Source: an uncultured Dehalococcoidia bacterium (GTDB taxonomy: Bacteria > Chloroflexota > Dehalococcoidia > Lucifugimonadales > JAAXIE01). From it: DNA of 64,000 bases. This document shows, in pieces, positions 42,565 through 50,834 of this stretch; positions within the stretch are counted from its first letter, which is position 1; every line of letters begins with the position of its first letter. Where the stretch lies: positions 2,219,472-2,283,471 of the forward strand of contig OX638353.1 in assembly GCA_951813255.1 (NCBI GenBank), given 5' to 3'. The notes under the pieces were generated by a model that was not told the DNA's origin, ran no database searches, and saw nothing but the letters and a program-made list of their open reading frames with translations. The position numbers were made by a program, and so were the translations under genes.

Positions 42565-43272
42565 ATGATGCAAGACGTGATACAGGCCCGCATCGAGGGG
42601 CTGCTCCAGCGAATAGCAGCAGCAGCCTCTCGTGCGGGCCGTGATCCGTCCGAGGTCACACTGATGGGTGCCTCCAAGACCGTCGACCCGGACCGGATCG
42701 CACTCGCCACCCAGCTTGGCCTCCAGCATGTGGGCGAAAACTACGTGCAGGAGGCTGCCGACAAGTTCGACCACACCTCTTCCCTGCGCCAGTCCGCCAC
42801 TTGGCACATGATTGGTCACTTGCAGACCAACAAAGTGCGCCAAGCCCTCGATCTGTTCGACGTCATTGAGACCGTGGACAGCGAACGATTGGCGCACCGC
42901 ATCGACACCGTGGCGGGGGAGACGGGCAAGAAAGTCCCCATCTACCTCGAAGTGAACATGGGGTCCGAAATCTCCAAGACCGGTGTCGAAGCCGATCAAC
43001 TCCCCAGCCTGGCCCAAGCTGTCTCCGCTTGCGATAACCTCCAGGTAGCCGGCCTCATGGCCGTGCCGCCCTTCACCCCCGACCCACAGGGTGCTCGTCC
43101 CTACTTCCAACTGCTTCGCCAAATACGCGACAGGCTGGACCAAGCGCAGATATTCGACTACCCGATCGAGGGCCTTTCCATGGGCATGAGCCACGACTTT
43201 GAGGTCGCAGTCGAAGAGGGCGCCACAATCGTTCGCTTGGGCAGCTCCATCTGGGGCGCCCGCCCCGCCTAG
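42565..43272 (+). CDS. YggS-family PLP homeostasis protein
   Basis: A 235-residue PLP-binding protein of fold type III without a second domain. VTLMGASKTVDPDRI holds the PLP lysine, HVGENYVQEAADKF and WHMIGHLQTNKVRQAL are family signatures, VPIYLEVNMGSEISKTG follows, and GLSMGMSHDFEVAVEEGATIVRLGSSIWG binds the phosphate. YggS proteins buffer free PLP rather than catalyse a reaction. It starts 18 bases after the hairpin at 42519-42547 and may be co-transcribed with the hydroxylase genes. Confidence 0.92.
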   Translation: MMQDVIQARIEGLLQRIAAAASRAGRDPSEVTLMGASKTVDPDRIALATQLGLQHVGENYVQEAADKFDHTSSLRQSATWHMIGHLQTNKVRQALDLFDVIETVDSERLAHRIDTVAGETGKKVPIYLEVNMGSEISKTGVEADQLPSLAQAVSACDNLQVAGLMAVPPFTPDPQGARPYFQLLRQIRDRLDQAQIFDYPIEGLSMGMSHDFEVAVEEGATIVRLGSSIWGARPA

Positions 43273-43275
43273 GGA

Positions 43276-44478
43276 TTACGTCTCCTCGGTAACGCACCGC
43301 GCCGGGTCCGCCTCAGACAACACCAACGGCATCTGTCCCGTATGTATGTAGTCCGCCAACAGCTTCCCAGCCATCGGCCCTCGCCCGAATCCGGAACTCG
43401 CCAACCCACTCACGATGTACAGCCCTTCCCGCTTCGGGATGCGCCCAATTACCGGCGCGCCATCCGTGGAAAAGGGCATCAGCCCCGCCCAAGTGCGCTC
43501 GATAGGTACGTCCGAGAGCATCGGCACAACTTCCGTAGCATGACCGCGGTTGACCTCAGTTCCTTCGGCCCCGGGAGCGGGGTCTATGGCAGCATCAAGG
43601 TGCACCTGACGGTCGCCACCGAAAGCAATCGCCCCGCTTCGGGTCTGACCGCCATACAGATGTCTTGTAACACGGCACCCTCCCTCGTGGGTCAGGCTTG
43701 GCGGCATACCGTCGTGGGTTGACGGATGCTCACTCCAGTAATGGTACGATTCGGTGGACGTCAGCACATGGAACAGTGCGGGAGGCAGTGGGGCAGTGGC
43801 CCACATCTGACCCATCACGGGAACGATGGACACATCCAGACCCAGCATCCGGCCCATATCCCCGCTCCAAGCCCCGGCAGCGACGACGAGAGTCGACGCA
43901 ACAAACTCTCCCTGTTGCGTCAGGACACGGTAGGAGTTGCCATCGTGGTTGATGCCCGTGACGTGATGGTGGGTAAGAATGCGGGCCCCAGCCTCTTCCG
44001 CGGCATTGGCAAAGGCGTGGGTGGCCAGCACCGGATTTGCTTTCCCCCTCAAGGGCGCATAGATGAAGCCCGGCAGCTTGGGATTGATGGCCGGCTCAAT
44101 GGATGCGGCCTGCCGCGGACCGAGAAGCTCCACCGTATATCCCTGCTCCCTCAGGCTGCGCACCCTCTTCTCGGCATATTCCATCTGCCCTTCGGTGTGG
44201 ACAGCCTCCAGCCCGCCACACTGCCGGAATTCGATGTCGTACCCCATGTCCACTTGGAGCGTCTTGAACAGGTCGATGCTCCCCATGGTGAGGTACGATT
44301 CCAGTCCGGGTTTATTGCCCCATCCCGACGCGCCGATACCCCCGGCATTGACCCCCGATGCCTCGGACGCGATCTCTCCACGTTCCAGAAGCGCCACATT
44401 GCGCCCGTGCTGGGCGAGGGCGAATGCTGTGGATACACCGGCGATGCCACCACCAACGATCAAGACCTCGGCTTGCAT
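43276..44478 (-). CDS. FAD-dependent amino-acid oxidase/dehydrogenase (DAO family)
   Basis: A 400-residue protein. AEVLIVGGGIAGVSTAFALAQHG is the FAD-binding start, ALLERGEIASEASGVNAGGI the second DAO-family segment, ATTLVVAAGAWSGDMGRMLGLD-like sequence (TLVVAAGAWSGDMGRMLG) is at about 205, and GLMPFSTDGAPVIGRIP with GLASSGFGRGPMAGKLLAD closes the FAD site. Such enzymes oxidise glycine-type or D-amino acids, or sarcosine. ATG 44478 with GAGGTGG is preferred over the longer frame to 44655. It is convergent with yggS, leaving three bases between them. Confidence 0.88.
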   Translation of the reverse strand: MQAEVLIVGGGIAGVSTAFALAQHGRNVALLERGEIASEASGVNAGGIGASGWGNKPGLESYLTMGSIDLFKTLQVDMGYDIEFRQCGGLEAVHTEGQMEYAEKRVRSLREQGYTVELLGPRQAASIEPAINPKLPGFIYAPLRGKANPVLATHAFANAAEEAGARILTHHHVTGINHDGNSYRVLTQQGEFVASTLVVAAGAWSGDMGRMLGLDVSIVPVMGQMWATAPLPPALFHVLTSTESYHYWSEHPSTHDGMPPSLTHEGGCRVTRHLYGGQTRSGAIAFGGDRQVHLDAAIDPAPGAEGTEVNRGHATEVVPMLSDVPIERTWAGLMPFSTDGAPVIGRIPKREGLYIVSGLASSGFGRGPMAGKLLADYIHTGQMPLVLSEADPARCVTEET

Positions 44479-44635
44479 AGTCCACCTCAATTCCCATAGT
44501 TCGCCACCCACCTCGACAGAATCAACCAAGGGACATATGTTGGAGCCTAGCCCCTGTGGGCTACGATGATGACAGCTTGGCGTAGCTGCCATATTGCCGT
44601 ACGCTGTCCTTGGGTACACAATTGAACTATTCTGA

Positions 44636-44665
44636 TTGCCCGCACATTGGCGCACGTGCTAGAGT
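44636..44665 (+). promoter_or_regulatory. Possible promoter of the small membrane-protein gene
   Basis: TTGCCC (44636-44641), an 18-base spacer and GC-TAGAGT (44660-44665), about 80 bases before the TTG start at 44748. The match is modest. Confidence 0.3.
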
Positions 44666-44747
44666 ATCTCCCTTGTTGGGGTCCAGACCTTGTCGCCGGA
44701 ATTCAGAAGAATGAGCGCGTTATGGACGAGACGAGACGGCAAGAGCG

Positions 44748-45290
44748 TTGTTCCTTCGTCTGTTAAGGTATTACCGCATCCTCGATATCGTGGCTTATTG
44801 GGCATCTATTGGCATCCTAGTATGGTTCTTGTCCCCTGGCGATGCTTCGGAATGGGCTGATGTAATTACGATATCTAGCGCAACAACAGCAGCCTTTGCA
44901 CTCTCGTTGGAGGTGATCGTTCTAATGATAATGTCGGGGTACACGCGATTGCAGAACGCTTTGGCTGAGGGTCGAGCACAGGAGCGTGAGAAATGGACAC
45001 GGACAGGGGCTATGCTCGTGGAACCTAGTGGCAAACTCAGGCAAGGGGCTGTGATATCTGTAGCCAAGACGGAACCGCAAGGCGATTATCCACCCCTGAT
45101 TGTGTTGACGATTAACGATAATGCCTTTGCATTGTCGATTGAGCAAGCAGAACAGATAGCTGAGGATTTGCCAAAGGACTGTCGGCTTCAGTTCGGTGAT
45201 TTGGCTTGGGAGATGCCGGAAGACGCGGCTGATCGAATCAGTGTTGCGTTGTCGAGTACGGCGCGAAAGGCTCGTAATGGTACGCCTTGA
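44748..45290 (+). CDS. Two-helix membrane protein with a cytosolic domain, function unknown
   Basis: A 180-residue protein with TTG as the only start available, since an in-frame TGA lies at 44712. Two membrane helices (IVAYWASIGILVWFLSP and SATTAAFALSLEVIVLMIMSGY) are followed by a charged linker (RAQEREKWTRTG) and a soluble domain of about 90 residues (PPLIVLTINDNAFALSIEQAEQIAEDLP). I do not recognise the domain. The gene is visibly richer in A and T than its neighbours and stands alone before a strong terminator, so it may be an acquired single-gene cassette. Confidence 0.65.
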   Translation: MFLRLLRYYRILDIVAYWASIGILVWFLSPGDASEWADVITISSATTAAFALSLEVIVLMIMSGYTRLQNALAEGRAQEREKWTRTGAMLVEPSGKLRQGAVISVAKTEPQGDYPPLIVLTINDNAFALSIEQAEQIAEDLPKDCRLQFGDLAWEMPEDAADRISVALSSTARKARNGTP

Positions 45291-45319
45291 ATGTGGCAAT
45301 GAGTCTTGACCTGATAATG

Positions 45320-45350
45320 GAAGCCTCTCCACCCTTCGGAGAGGCTTCTT
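45320..45350 (+). terminator. Rho-independent terminator
   Basis: GAAGCCTCTCC (45320-45330), loop ACCCTTC, GGAGAGGCTTC (45338-45348), then TT and a C/T-rich run. It ends the 44748-45290 gene. Confidence 0.7.
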
Positions 45351-45444
45351 CCTCCTCTGCGTCTGGCCCCTGTTCGCAGCTATATGATGACGGAGGCTAT
45401 GACAGAGGGTCAGGCTTCGATATAAGTCCCAATCAATAGCTCAA

Positions 45445-45465
45445 CCCACAGACTAAATCTGTGGG
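45445..45465. other. Hairpin in the gap before the EamA gene
   Basis: CCCACAGA and TCTGTGGG form a perfect 8-bp stem with loop CTAAA and no T-run. Apart from this hairpin and the terminator at 45320-45350, the 303-base gap 45291-45593 holds no gene or clear promoter that I can see. Confidence 0.4.
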
Positions 45466-45593
45466 ATACGCAACCCCAACCCTTGACCTTCCGGTTAAGA
45501 TATAGCTTTCCCCATGACAATCTGGATTCTAATAGTCAAGACCGAGCAGCAACACCTTCCCTCATCCGAGTCCCCTGACTTTGGGGTTACTGC

Positions 45594-46496
45594 TTGCTGT
45601 TATCGGTAGCCTTCGCCTTTGCAGCTTCTCTAGCTTTCGGGATTGGCTCCGTCATGATCCGGGTGGGGACGCAAACAGTATCATCCCCGGTCGCTACTAC
45701 CCTTGCCGTTGGCACCGGAGCAGTGGTCTCCACCACCCTCGCCTTCATCTTCAACTTCGCGGAGATGCGGGAACTTGCACCCATGACCTATGTCTGGTTC
45801 TTCATCCTGGCAGTGATGGGCTACCCCTTGGGCCGGCTGCTCAACTACACCTCTATAAGCATGATTGGCGCAGCCCGTACAGCCCCCATAGATTCGCTGC
45901 GTCCCCTCTTCGCCATGGGTCTGGCCATCCTCTTTCTCCACGAGAGGCCCAGCCTGCTTATTGCCTTGGGGACACCTGTCATCGTTCTGGGATTGGTTCT
46001 GGTCATCATAGGAGGGACGAGAGAAAGTAGCCAAGCCGCCGTCACCAACAGGCTGGGATTCCTCTTGTCGGTAATCGCTGCGTTCAGTTTCGGCGGCAGG
46101 GAGGTCATCAGCCGCTACGTGGTCTCGGACCTGTCCGAGCCTCTGCTGGCGTCATGCTTCGGATTCCTGATGGGAGCATTCATGCTGTCCATGATGAGCT
46201 ATCCGGTGCTGAAACGCACCAGAAAGAAGCCCGGGAAGTGGGGCCTGATCATGTGCATTCTGGCAGGCGCATCTCAATCGCTGGGCAACATCGGTGTCTT
46301 CTATGCTTTGAGCCAGGCTCCAGTGACAGTGGTGAGCCCCATCTATTCGGCAACGCCCCTCATTGTTTTGGTGCTCTCTCACGTATTCCTGCAGAGAATC
46401 GAAGCTGTCAACTGGGGTTTGGCATTGGGCACCCTCCTCAGCGTGGGCGGCGTCGCCATGGTTATCGTCGGAGCCAACAGTGCTGGTCAGTTGTAA
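45594..46496 (+). CDS. EamA/DMT-family transporter
   Basis: A 300-residue protein with ten hydrophobic helices in two EamA halves. The first half ends with the helix LLIALGTPVIVLGLVLVIIGG, the second begins at about residue 150 (RLGFLLSVIAAFSFGGREVISRYVV). IYSATPLIVLVLSHVFLQRIEAVNWGLALG is the characteristic last EamA segment. Members move small metabolites across the inner membrane; the substrate is unknown. TTG 45594 is used, with GGGG seven bases upstream, because TGA at 45576 closes the frame. Confidence 0.82.
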   Translation: MLLSVAFAFAASLAFGIGSVMIRVGTQTVSSPVATTLAVGTGAVVSTTLAFIFNFAEMRELAPMTYVWFFILAVMGYPLGRLLNYTSISMIGAARTAPIDSLRPLFAMGLAILFLHERPSLLIALGTPVIVLGLVLVIIGGTRESSQAAVTNRLGFLLSVIAAFSFGGREVISRYVVSDLSEPLLASCFGFLMGAFMLSMMSYPVLKRTRKKPGKWGLIMCILAGASQSLGNIGVFYALSQAPVTVVSPIYSATPLIVLVLSHVFLQRIEAVNWGLALGTLLSVGGVAMVIVGANSAGQL

Positions 46497-46530
46497 TATC
46501 CAGTAACTCCCTGATGACTCCCATTTGCCA

Positions 46531-46559
46531 TTGACACGTCCGCACACTAGTTCTATAAT
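46531..46559 (+). promoter_or_regulatory. Consensus sigma-70-type promoter upstream of array D
   Basis: TTGACA (46531-46536), a 17-base spacer and TATAAT (46554-46559). The downstream gene starts at 46921, so array D would be transcribed in a leader of about 355 bases. The -10 context TTCTATAAT equals that of the promoter before array C. The rest of the 424-base gap holds only array D. Confidence 0.75.
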
Positions 46560-46697
46560 CAACACCGTGAATCTTCCCGCGTGCGCTTCACCCGGAACAG
46601 TCCCAGGGGGTTTCCCATCATGCAAATCGGACACACGCCACAGGCGATACGACGCCTCCCTCGCCCAAAACACCCCATAAAAAGAGGCCTCCCAAAA

Positions 46698-46889
46698 TGT
46701 CACACTGTGACACTCTGGTCAGCTACGAAAATGTCACAAATGTCACATTTCCCAAAATCTGTGACATTTTTCGTATCTGAAAAATGTCACACCCTTTCCG
46801 TATCTGGCCAGCTAGGAAAATGTCACAAATGACACACTTTTCAGCTACAAAAACACTATTTTAGCTACGATCGGTGTGACATTGTGACA
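46698..46889. repeat. Word array D (TGTCACA / TGTGACA)
   Basis: Nine exact words in 192 bases start at 46698, 46706 (complement), 46732, 46741, 46760 (complement), 46785, 46821, 46875 and 46883 (both complement). Separators are CAGCTACGA (46720), CGTATCTG (46772), CGTATCTGGCCAGCTAGG (46799-46816), CAGCTACA (46842) and AGCTACGA (46863). A long inverted repeat joins separator and word: CAGCTACGAAAATGTCACA (46720-46738) faces TGTGACATTTTTCGTATCTG (46760-46779). Part of the array is identical to array B, the two sharing the word although 24 kb apart. Confidence 0.9.
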
Positions 46890-46920
46890 TTCCCGCACAC
46901 CATTGACCCAGGAGAAAGAG

Positions 46921-48546
46921 ATGGCGCGCATACAGTCCCTCGGCCCCGATATAGCCTACGTCAACGCTGGTGGCATGATCACCATGGAAGGACAGCCCCA
47001 ACTCGAGCGCGGACTGACCGCCATGGCCATCCACAACGGTAGGATCGTTGGCCTCGGCAGCGACGACTCCATCCGACAGATGTCCCCCGGTGCGACCATC
47101 GTGGACTTGGCGGGCGCGGTGGTAATGCCCGGCCTCATCGACTGCCACAACCACTTCCTCCGCACCACCCTAGGCTGGGACGCCCTCCAGCTTGCCGACG
47201 TCCGTTCCATCGGCGAGCTTCTGGAAGCTATCGGAGAGCAGGCCCGCGGGATGCCCCCAGGCGAATGGCTCGTCTGCTCCAGCCGCTGGCACGAGACCAA
47301 CCTAGCCGAGAAGCGCATGCCCACAGCCACCGAACTCGACCAGGTGTCCCTCAATAACCCCATCTACCTCCCTCGCGGCGGACACGTGGTGGTAACCAAC
47401 AGCCTTGGCCTGCAACGGGCCGGCATTGCCCACACCAGCGAAGACCCACCCGGAGGTGAATACGTCCGAGATGCCTCCGGCCATCTCACCGGTATGCTGC
47501 TGGAACGCCCCGCCTACAACTCCATCCTCCGCCAGTTACCCCAACCCACTGCCCAGCAGAGACAGGACTCCATCCGCGCCGGCATCACCGCCTACAACCG
47601 GGTGGGCATCACCGGGGTGCGTGAGCCCGGCCTATTAGCTGGCGATATCCGGGACTTCCAAGCAGTGATTCCTCACGAGCGGTCCATACGCCTCAGCCTC
47701 ATGTGGCGCGTCGACATGAGCGCCTCACCTGATGAGCAACGCCAATGGGTCGATGGGCTGGGCCCCATCAGCGGGTTCGGCAACGAGTGGCTGGACATCT
47801 GGGGCCTCAAAATCGTGATGGACGGCGGCGTCGAGGCCGCTTACCTCCACCAGCCCTACGCCAACAACCCCGGCTTCCGCGGAATCCCCTTCACCACAAC
47901 CGACAACCTCAAGGCCTTGCTCCACGGGGCCCACAACATGGGCTGGAAAATTGGCATCCACGTAGCTGGCGATGCCTCCATGGACATGGTGCTGGATGCC
48001 TTCGAGCAGGTGGACCTGGAAACCCATGTAGGTGGCCGCGGCCACGCCTTAGAGCACGCCTTCTCCCCAGTACCGGGAGCCATCGAACGCACCCGCGACC
48101 TTGGCATCGCTGTCACCCTCCAACACGCCTTGGTATACAGCTTGGGCGGCAACATGGTCACCTACTGGGGCGACCAGCGAGCCGCCGATTGCACCCCATC
48201 CCGGGCTTGGCTCGATTCCGGGACGGTCACCGGAGCAGGCACCGACTCGCCAGTGACCAACTACGACCCCTGGCTCAACATCTACGGCTTCGCCACCCGC
48301 GACACCGAGGTGGCCGGCGTCCTGGGTCCCCAGCACCGCATATCCATCGCCGAGGCCCTGAAAGCCTACACCGTAGGTTCGGCCACGGTCCAAGGCCAGC
48401 AGGACCACCTCGGTTCCTTGGTCGAAGGCAAGGCGGCCGACTTCATCTGCCTCGACCGCGACCCCCTATCCTCCACCCCGGACGGGGTACGGGCGATGGA
48501 GGTGAAGCGCACGGTCGTAAACGGTCGTCAGGTGCACCCTCAGTAG
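46921..48546 (+). CDS. YtcJ-type amidohydrolase
   Basis: A 541-residue paralogue of the enzyme at 9712-11313. MPGLIDCHNHFLRTTLG (about 70-86) has the metal HxH, GGHVVVTNSLGLQRAGI follows at about 155, LKIVMDGGVEAAYLHQPY at about 296, IGIHVAGDASMDMVL at about 345, RGHALEHAFSPV at about 372 and GAGTDSPVTNYDPW at about 437 with the catalytic aspartate. AGGAGA stands before ATG 46921. The substrate is unknown; position behind array D suggests induction by a specific compound. An amidohydrolase of another family follows. Confidence 0.87.
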   Translation: MARIQSLGPDIAYVNAGGMITMEGQPQLERGLTAMAIHNGRIVGLGSDDSIRQMSPGATIVDLAGAVVMPGLIDCHNHFLRTTLGWDALQLADVRSIGELLEAIGEQARGMPPGEWLVCSSRWHETNLAEKRMPTATELDQVSLNNPIYLPRGGHVVVTNSLGLQRAGIAHTSEDPPGGEYVRDASGHLTGMLLERPAYNSILRQLPQPTAQQRQDSIRAGITAYNRVGITGVREPGLLAGDIRDFQAVIPHERSIRLSLMWRVDMSASPDEQRQWVDGLGPISGFGNEWLDIWGLKIVMDGGVEAAYLHQPYANNPGFRGIPFTTTDNLKALLHGAHNMGWKIGIHVAGDASMDMVLDAFEQVDLETHVGGRGHALEHAFSPVPGAIERTRDLGIAVTLQHALVYSLGGNMVTYWGDQRAADCTPSRAWLDSGTVTGAGTDSPVTNYDPWLNIYGFATRDTEVAGVLGPQHRISIAEALKAYTVGSATVQGQQDHLGSLVEGKAADFICLDRDPLSSTPDGVRAMEVKRTVVNGRQVHPQ

Positions 48547-48569
48547 GACATCAACCCACGGTCAGTTGC

Positions 48570-48575
48570 TATAAT
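48570..48575 (+). promoter_or_regulatory. Extended -10 promoter of the amidohydrolase-2 gene
   Basis: TGC-TATAAT with the -10 at 48570-48575, about 78 bases before ATG 48653; the -35 region (GACATC at 48547-48552) is weak, as is usual for extended -10 promoters. Confidence 0.5.
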
Positions 48576-48652
48576 TGACCATTGGGCGCGTAGCGTTCAC
48601 GGGAGTCAAGGTGTTCGAAGAGTCACAGCCGAGCCGAAAGGGGACTCACGAT

Positions 48653-49678
48653 ATGAGCACTGCTAGGGCATATTATGACGCTGATGGCCACGTGATTGAA
48701 CTTGAGCAGGACATCCAGGAATTCTATGAGGAGCCCTACGTGGGGATTCTCACCAGGTCTCTGCCAAGTCTCGACAGGTTCCACACTCCCAACATAGCCT
48801 CCACAGCTCGCCAGCCAGGGACTTTTGAGCCCGCCGACGCCAAGAAGTGGCTGGAGTTCCTCGATAAGGCTAACATCGAGTGGACTGTATTGTACCCGAC
48901 CTCTGGACTGGCTTACGGTCGTGTGATCTACCCCGAGTGGGCCACCGCGTATGCCCGTGCTTATAACAACTGGCTGCACCAGAAATTCACTTCCGTCAGC
49001 CCACGCCTGAAGGGCACCGCCCTCATTCCCTTCCAAGACGTCCCCAACGCCGTGGTCGAGTTGCGCCGTGCGGTAAACAAACTGGGTTTCACCGCAGCCA
49101 TGATTCCCTCCAACGGGCTCAACAGTCATGTCAGCGATCGCAAGTACTGGCCCATATACGAGGAAGCCGAGCGTCTGGATTGCGCCCTCGCCGTTCACGG
49201 GGGTAACTACGACGACCTTGGGTTCAACACCTTCACCGTCTTCCCCGCGACCCGCTCCCTCGGTATGCCCTTCCCTCTCGCCATCGCCTTCACCGGCATG
49301 GTGGTGGACGGCGTTCTCGATGCCTACCCCAACCTGCGGGTAGCCTTCCTGGAAGGGGGCACCGCATGGGCGCCACTCGTAATCGATCGGTTGCGACGAG
49401 AACGTGAGTATGGTGGACTTAACATCGCCAAGGATCCCGAGGAGTATTTCCACGAGGGCCGCATATTCGTCGGGTGCGAGGGTAACGAGGAATCCTTGAC
49501 CTACGCCATAACGCGCATCGGATACCAGTCCGTGGTCTTCGCCAGCGACTTCCCCCACGAAATCAGCATGGACAACTGCATGGAGGAGATCGACGAAATC
49601 CTGGAGCGCAACGATCTGCAAGAGGACCACAAGCAGGCAATCCTCGGCGAGAACGCTCGCCGTCTGTACAAGGCTTAA
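48653..49678 (+). CDS. Amidohydrolase-2 family protein
   Basis: A 341-residue TIM-barrel hydrolase, distantly related to the protein at 26722-27870. Usual segments are LDKANIEWTVLYPTSGLAYG (about 66-85), YNNWLHQKFTSVSPRLKGTALIP, CALAVHGGNYDDLG (about 183-196) with a metal histidine, NLRVAFLEGGTAWAPLVIDRL and VVFASDFPHEISMDN (about 295-309) with the catalytic aspartate and a histidine. The N-terminal DxHxH motif is not seen at its usual place (YYDADGH), as in some members. AAAGGGG precedes ATG 48653. Confidence 0.82.
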   Translation: MSTARAYYDADGHVIELEQDIQEFYEEPYVGILTRSLPSLDRFHTPNIASTARQPGTFEPADAKKWLEFLDKANIEWTVLYPTSGLAYGRVIYPEWATAYARAYNNWLHQKFTSVSPRLKGTALIPFQDVPNAVVELRRAVNKLGFTAAMIPSNGLNSHVSDRKYWPIYEEAERLDCALAVHGGNYDDLGFNTFTVFPATRSLGMPFPLAIAFTGMVVDGVLDAYPNLRVAFLEGGTAWAPLVIDRLRREREYGGLNIAKDPEEYFHEGRIFVGCEGNEESLTYAITRIGYQSVVFASDFPHEISMDNCMEEIDEILERNDLQEDHKQAILGENARRLYKA

Positions 49679-49745
49679 GACGCGTGGGCCGGGCTATGGA
49701 CTGCTGGCAGCCTGACAGGTCTGTGGCTTACCATTGGTACCCGGC

Positions 49746-50834
49746 GTGAGAATCCCTCTTACACGTGGCGGCACCCCTGACGTAACCCTCCACGCGGGGT
49801 CAGCGTCCAACACCTCGTTCCGCCCATTGGTCGTTGTCACTGTGGTGACCCTTTTCGCCTTGATTACCCTTGGGGGGGTAGTGCGCGCCACGGACTCGGG
49901 ACACGATTGCCCCGCATGGATGGGGCTTGAGGTAGAGACTCCCAGCGTCCCCACAGGTCCGGTATTGGGCCCGCTATGCGGGGGAGATGTGTCGACTGGC
50001 ACCTTTATCGAACTGGCCCATCGCGTTGTCGCCGGCATAGCCGCCCTTTTGGTGGCGTTGGTATTGGTGCTGGCATGGAGACACTATCGCCGCCAGAACT
50101 GGGTGCTCATCCCAGCCATTCTCTCCTTCGTACTCATACTGGCGCAAGCAGGGCTAGGCGGGGCCGCCGTGCTGACAGAGTTGCCCCGCTGGTCGGTGAT
50201 GAGTCACTTGGCCATGGCCCAGATAGTCCTCGCCAGTGTAATTGTGGTATACGCGGCCTCTGGAGCGCCACGCCAGCGTTTGAAGGGCGAAACCCCCGGC
50301 GTAAGCGTGGGACGCTGGGCAACGGCGACTACCGTTGCAACATTCGCCCTGCTGATGGCTGGCTCTTTCGTAGCCAACACCGTCGGAGCCGGGCAAGGTT
50401 GCGGCGACTCGTGGCCGTTATGCCGTGCAGAGTTCGTGCCCCCATGGGATCATGTCTCCATCCCGCACATGGTACACAGATTAATGGCAATCGCTGTGGC
50501 CCTTCCCGTGTTGGGCTTGCTGCTGGCAACATGGCAAGCGCGAAGCATGCAACCCCACCTTTGGGTCATTGCCATAGCAGGTGGACTTCTGTTCGCCGCC
50601 CAGATTGCTGCTGGGGCCTCAAATATCTGGTTCGACTTCACCGCGCCAGCGAGGGTCATTCATCTGTCGTTGGCCACGGCCATGTGGATGAGCTTGGTTT
50701 TCCTTGTCCTGCTGTCGCCGGGCTGGTTCCCGCAGTTTCGGGTCCAGGATTCCCATGAATCCTTGACTTTGGAGTCCCGAGGCCGAGAATCTCGAAACAC
50801 GCAATCGCAGGGAGGCGTCGCTGGTGCAGACTGA
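49746..50834 (+). CDS. ctaA: Haem A synthase CtaA
   Basis: A 362-residue membrane protein with eight helices, converting haem O to haem A. Histidine ligands stand in FIELAHRVVAG, SVMSHLAMAQ and IPHMVHRLMA and near the end in ARVIHLSLA. A cysteine pair in the first outer loop (HDCPAW ... GPLCGGD) matches the redox pair of type B CtaA. GTG 49746 is the likely start, TTG 49734 the alternative. It overlaps ctaB by 11 bases and begins the cytochrome oxidase cluster. Confidence 0.9.
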   Translation: MRIPLTRGGTPDVTLHAGSASNTSFRPLVVVTVVTLFALITLGGVVRATDSGHDCPAWMGLEVETPSVPTGPVLGPLCGGDVSTGTFIELAHRVVAGIAALLVALVLVLAWRHYRRQNWVLIPAILSFVLILAQAGLGGAAVLTELPRWSVMSHLAMAQIVLASVIVVYAASGAPRQRLKGETPGVSVGRWATATTVATFALLMAGSFVANTVGAGQGCGDSWPLCRAEFVPPWDHVSIPHMVHRLMAIAVALPVLGLLLATWQARSMQPHLWVIAIAGGLLFAAQIAAGASNIWFDFTAPARVIHLSLATAMWMSLVFLVLLSPGWFPQFRVQDSHESLTLESRGRESRNTQSQGGVAGAD

